This document shows positions 53,236 to 58,766 of a stretch of 58,766 nucleotides of DNA, one piece after another. The position numbers and the translations under genes are program-made. How positions within the stretch are numbered: the first letter of the stretch is position 1; each line of letters opens with the position of its first letter. A model generated the notes under the pieces. That model searched no databases, had not been told where the DNA came from, and saw nothing but the letters and a program-made list of their open reading frames with translations. This stretch comes from Flavobacteriales bacterium. GTDB lineage: Bacteria; Bacteroidota; Bacteroidia; Flavobacteriales; Schleiferiaceae. The stretch is from NCBI GenBank assembly GCA_002707525.1, contig PAND01000025.1, positions 1 to 58,766 on the forward strand. The letters run 5' to 3'.

Positions 53236-54351
53236 ATGTATGTCCACCTGATTAATGACGAAAAGTTTTTACCGCCATTTATTAAAAGGGCACAAGCAGT
53301 ATTGGACAATAATCTTTATATCGTTTTTGGTTCAAAACCACCCTTTACATTTCTTCAAGAAAGCCAACAGGTCATTCATTCCTCTGAATGGTTAGACTAC
53401 CAATTCCAGCATGAGATTGAAATAGAACGCATTTATATTCACTTGATGACCTACCAGAAAATCAATTGGGTAAATACCGCTCCTAAAGCTCCCGTCTATT
53501 GGCTATTTTACGGTAATGATCTCTATGAACTTCTTCTAGCTTTCAAGGGCTTCAAGCTGTTTGAAATATTGGATGCTCCTAAAGGCATCTTAACACGAAT
53601 CAAAGGGGAAACCCTCTTGAGTAGAGTCAGGCGCTGGGCTCAATTGAAAGCGTATAACCGGCATTATGCCCCCTTTGTACAATCCCATGTGGACTACTGG
53701 TGTTTCTGGAGTCCAGGAGATTTGAAGCTTCTTGTGGAGCACTATCAATTCCAGGGAGAAATGTTGAAATTTCAATACGGTGCATTCAATCCAGAAGACA
53801 TTGAGGTAGTTCAACAGTGGGTGGGCGCTAACCCTGATTTTCGCTCAGAAGATATTTTATTGAACCACAGCGGTTCACAAAGCGGAAATCACAAGCACTT
53901 ATTGGCTCTACTTGATGAGTTAGGAATCAATCAGTCAATAAGAACTCCGCTGAGCTATGGAGACAAACCGCATATTGAAGCTACGTTAGAATTTGGTCAA
54001 AAAGTTCTTGGCACGGCCTTCCAACCGATTCTAAATTACATGGACCGTAACGCATATTTTGAACTCATTTGCACTACGGGATATGCACTATTTGGTCACA
54101 GAAGACAAGAAGCAGGAAACACCCTGTTTATTGCATTAATGAGTGGAACTAAAGTTTTCTTGCACCCCGAAAGTGTACTTCTCCCTTTCCTGGAAGAGCA
54201 AGGATATTGCTTTTTTACTTGGAATGACCTGAGCGCTGAGGCACTGAGCACTCCATTATCCAAAAAAGAACGCGCTAAAAATTACACCCTTGCCTGCAGC
54301 CAATTCTCCGAACAGACTATCGCAGAAAACTACCAGAGGATTCTTAGTTAA
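53236..54351 (+). CDS. WecF-like 4-acetamido-4,6-dideoxygalactose (Fuc4NAc) transferase
   Basis: A 371-residue glycosyltransferase resembling the family of WecF (GT56), which moves Fuc4NAc from TDP to a lipid-linked glycan in enterobacterial common antigen. The pattern matches are YVHLINDEKFLPPFI at the start, KAPVYWLFYGNDLYELL, and the acceptor/donor segment ILLNHSGSQSGNHKHLLALL, followed by YGDKPHIEATLEFG and GNTLFIALMSGTKVFLHPES. The assignment is by overall resemblance, so the donor sugar is inferred. It shares a base with the MBOAT gene start. Confidence 0.8.
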   Translation: MYVHLINDEKFLPPFIKRAQAVLDNNLYIVFGSKPPFTFLQESQQVIHSSEWLDYQFQHEIEIERIYIHLMTYQKINWVNTAPKAPVYWLFYGNDLYELLLAFKGFKLFEILDAPKGILTRIKGETLLSRVRRWAQLKAYNRHYAPFVQSHVDYWCFWSPGDLKLLVEHYQFQGEMLKFQYGAFNPEDIEVVQQWVGANPDFRSEDILLNHSGSQSGNHKHLLALLDELGINQSIRTPLSYGDKPHIEATLEFGQKVLGTAFQPILNYMDRNAYFELICTTGYALFGHRRQEAGNTLFIALMSGTKVFLHPESVLLPFLEEQGYCFFTWNDLSAEALSTPLSKKERAKNYTLACSQFSEQTIAENYQRILS

Positions 54352-55769
54352 TGCTGTTCAATTCGCTCTCATTCGCCGTTTTTTTACCCATTGTATTCGC
54401 AATATACTGGGCGCTGAGGAATTCATTGCGCTATCAAAATATCATGCTCCTGCTGGCGTCTTATTTTTTTTACGGTTGGTGGGACGTAAGATTCTTAGGC
54501 CTTATAGTTGCATCCACTGTGGTCGATTATTTGCTTGGACAACATCTAGCAACTGCCACTAAAGTCTCTAAGCGTAAACTTTTGCTTACCGCAAGTATGC
54601 TTTTTAACCTAGGACTTCTTGGCGTGTTCAAATACTACAATTTCTTTATAGGCAATTTTACGGAGATTGCTAATAGCATTGGATTCCATACGAACCCTAT
54701 TCTTTTAAAAATAGCCTTACCGGTAGGTATTTCTTTCTACACCTTTCAAACTATGTCCTATACCATTGACATCTATAGAAAGCAACTAGAACCTACCAAG
54801 GACTTCATAGCCTTTGCAGCATTTGTTGGCTACTTTCCGCAGCTCGTTGCTGGACCCATTGAAAGGGCCTCAAACCTACTTCCTCAAATTTCCACAAACA
54901 GGTCTTTTAATTATCAGAAAGCTGTGGATGGCATGCGGCAAGCTCTTTGGGGATTTTTCAAAAAAGTGGTCATTGCAGACGCGGTAGCTCCATTAGTTGA
55001 TCAAGTATTTAGTGATCCTAACGGTTTTAGTTCCATTGCTTTAATTACCGGAGCATTATTATTCTCCGTACAGATATATTGTGATTTTTCCGGCTACTCA
55101 GATATTGCCATAGGGGTCTCCAAACTCTTCGGAATAGATTTAATGCAGAATTTTAAAACACCTTACTTTTCAAGAGACATTGCCGAATTTTGGCGTCGCT
55201 GGCACATTTCATTGAGTACTTGGTTCAGAGATTATTTATACATCCCATTGGGGGGCTCACGCGGGTCCACTGCATTTAAGGTCAGGAATACATTTGCCAT
55301 ATTTCTAGTCTCTGGTTTTTGGCATGGTGCCAATTGGACATTCATCATTTGGGGTCTCATTAATGCACTGCTCTTTCTTCCGCTCCTTCTTGCCAAACGC
55401 AACAGAAGTAACTTAAATGATCCAAAAATTCGAGACTTACATAGAATACTTCTTACTTTTTCAATTACCACTATAGCTTGGATTTTTTTCCGTGCCGAAT
55501 CTCTTTCCCATGCCATAGATTATATCCAAAATATCACCCAATTAAATACCGGAAAGGCGCTATCAATCAAACCCTCTCTAATGGTATACATAGCCCTATT
55601 ATTCTCCGGTGATTGGATTGGACGCAAACACGATTTTGCGCTTAATTTCCTTAGTAAAGGAGTCCTTGCAAAGTCTTTCTTACTTAGACTAATAGTTTAC
55701 CTAAGTCTAGCCTACTTGATTTTGCTCTACATTGGCGGACAGCAGAGCTTTATTTATTTTCAGTTCTAG
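54351..55769 (+). CDS. MBOAT family membrane O-acyltransferase (AlgI/DltB-like)
   Basis: A 472-residue protein with many membrane helices. The MBOAT signatures are FFYGWWDVRFLGLIV near the start, ALPVGISFYTFQTMSYTIDIYR, GYFPQLVAGPIERA, FSGYSDIAIGVSKLFGI, FWRRWHISLSTWFRDYLYIPLGGSR and the catalytic His in VSGFWHGANWTFIIWGL. Such proteins pass acyl (often acetyl) groups across the membrane for modification of alginate, teichoic acids or peptidoglycan. It overlaps the previous gene by 1 bp, and the SGNH-like partner follows after 3 bp. Confidence 0.93.
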   Translation: MLFNSLSFAVFLPIVFAIYWALRNSLRYQNIMLLLASYFFYGWWDVRFLGLIVASTVVDYLLGQHLATATKVSKRKLLLTASMLFNLGLLGVFKYYNFFIGNFTEIANSIGFHTNPILLKIALPVGISFYTFQTMSYTIDIYRKQLEPTKDFIAFAAFVGYFPQLVAGPIERASNLLPQISTNRSFNYQKAVDGMRQALWGFFKKVVIADAVAPLVDQVFSDPNGFSSIALITGALLFSVQIYCDFSGYSDIAIGVSKLFGIDLMQNFKTPYFSRDIAEFWRRWHISLSTWFRDYLYIPLGGSRGSTAFKVRNTFAIFLVSGFWHGANWTFIIWGLINALLFLPLLLAKRNRSNLNDPKIRDLHRILLTFSITTIAWIFFRAESLSHAIDYIQNITQLNTGKALSIKPSLMVYIALLFSGDWIGRKHDFALNFLSKGVLAKSFLLRLIVYLSLAYLILLYIGGQQSFIYFQF

Positions 55770-55772
55770 TTT

Positions 55773-56606
55773 ATGCGTCAGTTCATTTTTAGATTTTCAT
55801 TGGTCTCCATATTACTTGCTACGGCGATTGGACTATTAGTTGCTTTTAATTATTGGCGTAGCCTTTCATTCATAGCCAAACACCAAGGAGGCACAATTAT
55901 TTTGGGCGATAGCCACGCCGCAACAAATATGTGTCCTGACATCCTTGACGCACAGAACTTTGCCCATACGGCAGAACCTCTTGTGGCAACTTCACAGAAG
56001 CTGGAATGGATTGCCAAAAAGCTCCATCCAGACACCATTCTATTAGTGCTTAGCCCAAATAACTTTGCGGGATATAACGATTTCAAATTTTCAGATTCTC
56101 AATGGTCTTCAGAAATGGCAAAGCGATACTATACGTTATTTCCAAGGTCTTTCTGGGCACAGAATACCAACCCATTAACTGCTCAGGGACATTCCTACAG
56201 ACAACAGCTTCTGCCCAATCTATCTGGCCGTCCTACTTTTCTTGGAAAATTTACACCTAAACCCATTCATGGCAGAAAAAATGATCTCCTAAACACATTA
56301 GACAGGCATTTTAATCCGGAATACCCTACAGTCTCTCTTCCTTCTGAATTAGCCATTCAAAACATAACCAAGACCTGTGAACGCAGCGGCATAACGCTAT
56401 TAGTTGTGCTCGCTCCTCTTCTTCCGGAATACAAATCAGCCATTCCCGTTCAAGTCCAACAGGTGTTTAATGCTACCATTGAAAATCTTGAGGTTATCAC
56501 CACAAACATAAAATTACCTGACAGCGCATATTTTAATGCAGATCATCTGAATCTAAACGGCGCCAATACTTTTACAAAGGCAATACAAACGGCGCTAGCC
56601 CATTAA
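55773..56606 (+). CDS. Membrane-anchored SGNH-like protein, probable MBOAT acyltransfer partner
   Basis: A 277-residue protein with an N-terminal membrane helix (FSLVSILLATAIGLLVAF). It has an SGNH-hydrolase layout: block I TIILGDSHAATNM with the candidate nucleophile Ser, a LLVVLAPLLPE strand, and the C-terminal YFNADHLNLNGAN holding the candidate Asp-His pair. AlgX/AlgJ- and PatB-type proteins with this arrangement complete O-acetylation together with an MBOAT protein. Its position 3 bp after one supports that role. Specific chemistry is inferred. A strong terminator follows. Confidence 0.8.
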   Translation: MRQFIFRFSLVSILLATAIGLLVAFNYWRSLSFIAKHQGGTIILGDSHAATNMCPDILDAQNFAHTAEPLVATSQKLEWIAKKLHPDTILLVLSPNNFAGYNDFKFSDSQWSSEMAKRYYTLFPRSFWAQNTNPLTAQGHSYRQQLLPNLSGRPTFLGKFTPKPIHGRKNDLLNTLDRHFNPEYPTVSLPSELAIQNITKTCERSGITLLVVLAPLLPEYKSAIPVQVQQVFNATIENLEVITTNIKLPDSAYFNADHLNLNGANTFTKAIQTALAH

Positions 56607-56626
56607 GAGAATCCAAAATAATCTAT

Positions 56627-56658
56627 AAAAAAAGCCGCGGCCATAGGCCGCGGCTTTT
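56627..56658. terminator. Bidirectional terminator between glycan cluster and T9SS protein gene
   Basis: GCCGCGGCC / GGCCGCGGC with loop ATA is flanked by an A-run (AAAAAA) and a T-run, giving an extended stem. It lies 21 bp after the SGNH gene and 24 bp beyond the end of the convergent gene. Confidence 0.9.
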
Positions 56659-56681
56659 GTATCCCTTACTACCGTTTGGGA

Positions 56682-58766
56682 TTATAAGACCTGAACTCTT
56701 TGAGTTACTGTTCCTTCTGCAGAAGATACGCGCACCAAGTACATGCCTGGACTTGCATTAACTTCTACTGGAATTATATTTCCTTCCACTGTGATTTTTG
56801 AAAGAACTGATCCTCTAACATCCATCACTTCAACAGTGTAGTTGTCTTTGACACCCATCTCTATCTTAAATACACCAGTATTTGGATTAGGATAAATACG
56901 ACCATTTAAAATGAGCTCACCCGCATTAGTATTAGGAGCTAAGTTACCCGGAGAACCTACATCGCCGTTCAAAGAGGTATATGCTCCGTTAACACCGTCT
57001 ACAGCATCTCCCAAAGAAGCGCCTGTAGAATCAAATTCAACAGATGTACCTGCACTTGCAGATGCATAGACACTATTGGACAATTCAATACCTGCAGCAT
57101 CAAATAAGTATATACCATCACCATTTTGACTCAATGATGGGAAAGAACCCGTCATTTCATCTAAAGATATAACCTGAACGGCACCTGGAGATAATTTCCA
57201 ACTAACAAGCAGACTGTCTTCATTTGCAGCTACATCGTCCCAAACTACTACAGCTTCACCAGGAGCTACATCAACAGAAGGGAGTCCAACTGTACCTGAA
57301 ATACCGCTTTCATCATCCCATGACATACCCGCTAAATTAACTAGGGTATCACCGTAGTTGTGAATTTCAAACCAGTCTGCATTCCAAGAAGAAGCATTTG
57401 AACCCGGCATAATCTCACTTATTACCAACTTAGGAACATATACTGCTGCCGCAGGTACAATATCAGCCGTATAACGAGGTAGAAGTTGATATCCATCAAA
57501 ATTACCTATGTTGAACGTAAACTGACCACCAATACCCGTTACATCAAAGGCTCCAGTTGGTGCTGGTTGAGAATATAAATCAACATCGTTATCTATTCTC
57601 AACGCTATAGTATCTGTACCGTTAGTAATATCTACATTAAATCCAGAGCCTGAACCTGACCATTGGGAAGGATCAACTAGAGTAGCACTCTTAAATGTAA
57701 CAAGCTCACTTTCAGTATTCTCGCCAAGTTGAGTCACCACAGTGGCTGTAGGTAACGCATTACCTGAAGAAATAAACACAATGCTATCTGGGTAAATTTG
57801 AGTCAAACCATTGAATTGACCAATGGTTCCAATCAATCTAACTTGATCACCCTCCATTACAGAGTAGGCTTGCGCAGCAGGTGCAGAAGAATAACATCCA
57901 ATGCCACCAATACCGTCGTGTATAGTGAATTGGATTGCTGCAGTAGAACCTTGCATATCTATACCCATAACGGTACCTACTAGCTTACACTCAACACCAA
58001 GGCTATCTGCTACACCACCCGCATCTACGACTGTAACATCTGCAATAGCATAGGTTGGTATATTACCTGTTGGCGGAGGTGGAGGTGGAGGTGGAGATGA
58101 AGCACAATTTGAAGTGTGCATGCCCATATCCGACCAAGTATTCTGAGGATACACATCCCATTCTGCAGCACCTGTAGACCAATCCGTTGAACCAGCATCA
58201 ATAGTTGCCATTCTCACCAAAGTAAAGTCTTTGGTAGAGCCTGTGCCGACGGGCCATTCACTACCTGGATCAACACCTGGTACACCAATAACATCTAAGG
58301 TATCTGACCCATTAACCAAGATAAGTGCATCATCACCGTTATAATGAACAATTGATGGATATCCCAAAGAAGTATCCGCAGCAGCTTGAATAGAAGGATC
58401 AGCAGTATTTGTGCTAATCATATATACATCGCCTGAAGCTAATGATCCTGACATAATGAAAGCACTAGTATTGCTACCGCCATTAACGCTCGTATAAACC
58501 GTATAACCCGTTAATGAAACCGGGCTACCCGTAGGATTATATACTTCAACGTATTTATTGTTGGAGGAGCCTTCCGCATATTCAGAGAAAAATAGCTCTG
58601 AACAACCTGTAGATGGTGGCGGAGAGGAAGCACAGTTAGAAGTGTGCATTCCCATGTCCGTCCAAGTATTTTGTGGATACACATCCCATTCTGCAGCACC
58701 TGTAGACCAATCCGTTGAACCAGCATCAATAGTTGCCATTCTCACCAAAGTAAAGTCTTTGGTAGA
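56682..58766 (-). CDS. Large T9SS-secreted lamin-tail-domain repeat protein, C-terminal part (5' end beyond window)
   Basis: The minus-strand frame stays open to the right edge, so the N-terminus is missing; an ATG at 58748 lies inside a repeat and is not the true start. The visible 695 residues contain, in order: the end of one lamin-tail (LTD) unit, a full LTD unit (ELFFSEYAEGSSNNKYVEVYNP... STKDFTLVRMATID), an eight-proline linker, an OB-fold-like domain (ECKLVGTVMGIDMQG... GLTQIYPDSIVF), another LTD (LVISEIMPGSNASSWNADWFEIHN), and a type A T9SS sorting domain (LNGRIYPNPNTGVFKIEM to the end). LTD/OB proteins of this sort are often extracellular nucleases or adhesins; the catalytic part, if any, lies outside the window. 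Confidence 0.88.
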   Translation of the reverse strand, partial: STKDFTLVRMATIDAGSTDWSTGAAEWDVYPQNTWTDMGMHTSNCASSPPPSTGCSELFFSEYAEGSSNNKYVEVYNPTGSPVSLTGYTVYTSVNGGSNTSAFIMSGSLASGDVYMISTNTADPSIQAAADTSLGYPSIVHYNGDDALILVNGSDTLDVIGVPGVDPGSEWPVGTGSTKDFTLVRMATIDAGSTDWSTGAAEWDVYPQNTWSDMGMHTSNCASSPPPPPPPPTGNIPTYAIADVTVVDAGGVADSLGVECKLVGTVMGIDMQGSTAAIQFTIHDGIGGIGCYSSAPAAQAYSVMEGDQVRLIGTIGQFNGLTQIYPDSIVFISSGNALPTATVVTQLGENTESELVTFKSATLVDPSQWSGSGSGFNVDITNGTDTIALRIDNDVDLYSQPAPTGAFDVTGIGGQFTFNIGNFDGYQLLPRYTADIVPAAAVYVPKLVISEIMPGSNASSWNADWFEIHNYGDTLVNLAGMSWDDESGISGTVGLPSVDVAPGEAVVVWDDVAANEDSLLVSWKLSPGAVQVISLDEMTGSFPSLSQNGDGIYLFDAAGIELSNSVYASASAGTSVEFDSTGASLGDAVDGVNGAYTSLNGDVGSPGNLAPNTNAGELILNGRIYPNPNTGVFKIEMGVKDNYTVEVMDVRGSVLSKITVEGNIIPVEVNASPGMYLVRVSSAEGTVTQRVQVL
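58099..58238 (-). repeat. Tandem repeat copy A of LTD unit end
   Basis: This 140-bp block matches 58627-58766 with only a handful of differences in its first 50 bases, and is identical over roughly the last 90. The copies lie exactly 528 bp apart, a 176-residue coding period, so the repeat encodes whole lamin-tail modules. Confidence 0.95.
58627..58766 (-). repeat. Tandem repeat copy B of LTD unit end (continues past window)
   Basis: Second copy of the 140-bp block at 58099-58238, cut by the window edge. More 528-bp units may follow to the right. Confidence 0.95.

Overview
The window is a gene-dense chromosome segment of a Bacteroidota bacterium, most likely a marine-type Flavobacteriales. 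Four observations support this. The gliding genes gldB and gldC are present. Two proteins end in type 9 secretion (T9SS) C-terminal sorting modules. The division/cell-wall (dcw) cluster has the Bacteroidota gene set and order, including an FtsL-like gene, a PASTA-tailed FtsI and a long-tailed FtsZ. Several genes and the tRNA are preceded by the Bacteroidota -7 promoter element TAnnTTTG. Starts often lack Shine-Dalgarno sequences, and GTG or TTG starts are common in tightly overlapping operons. The genus cannot be fixed from the sequence alone.

Layout. 1-1689: 5' part of a TonB-dependent receptor gene, cut by the left edge. 1.8-13.5 kb: housekeeping genes for DNA repair, protein quality control and regulation (recA, bcp, nth, yebC, clpX-clpP-tig, prc), a lone DppC-type permease, and an operon of a flavin-reductase-like gene, a DUF3127 gene and aat. 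13.5-17.9 kb: tRNA-Leu(UAG), a two-gene membrane sensor/histidine kinase unit with no response regulator, an unknown membrane protein, ribF and a small lipoprotein. 17.9-24.8 kb: an N-glycan breakdown locus with a glycosylasparaginase, GH20 and cutC operon divergent from a GH92 mannosidase. 24.8-27.8 kb: nadE, gldB, gldC, a probable small decayed gene and engB. 28.0-44.4 kb: the complete dcw cluster from mraZ to ftsZ plus yqeY, with MraZ-type boxes over its promoter. 44.4-45.5 kb: a secreted endonuclease I. 45.6-56.6 kb: a surface-glycan assembly cluster in two divergent arms. 56.7 kb to the end: the C-terminal part of a very large T9SS-secreted lamin-tail repeat protein, cut by the right edge.

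How genes work together. The dcw genes supply lipid II synthesis and the divisome from one near-continuous overlapping operon. The glycan cluster holds three sulfotransferases, a sugar aminotransferase, a Fuc4NAc-transferase-like enzyme, a flippase and an MBOAT/SGNH acyltransferase pair. This predicts an acylated, sulfated, amino-deoxysugar-containing surface polymer. Each arm of the cluster begins with a glycerol gene: glpF on the minus strand and glpK on the plus strand.

The most noteworthy points are the glpF/glpK-headed sulfated-glycan cluster, cutC inside an N-glycan degradation operon, a DUF3127 protein with an SSB-like C-terminal tip, two oppositely oriented MraZ box arrays, a split membrane sensor/kinase, an Fe-S-less endonuclease III, the 0.8-thousand-residue FtsZ, and a 528-bp tandem repeat at the right edge. 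No prophage, insertion sequence, CRISPR array or rRNA was seen, and no gene-free stretch exceeds about 240 bp.
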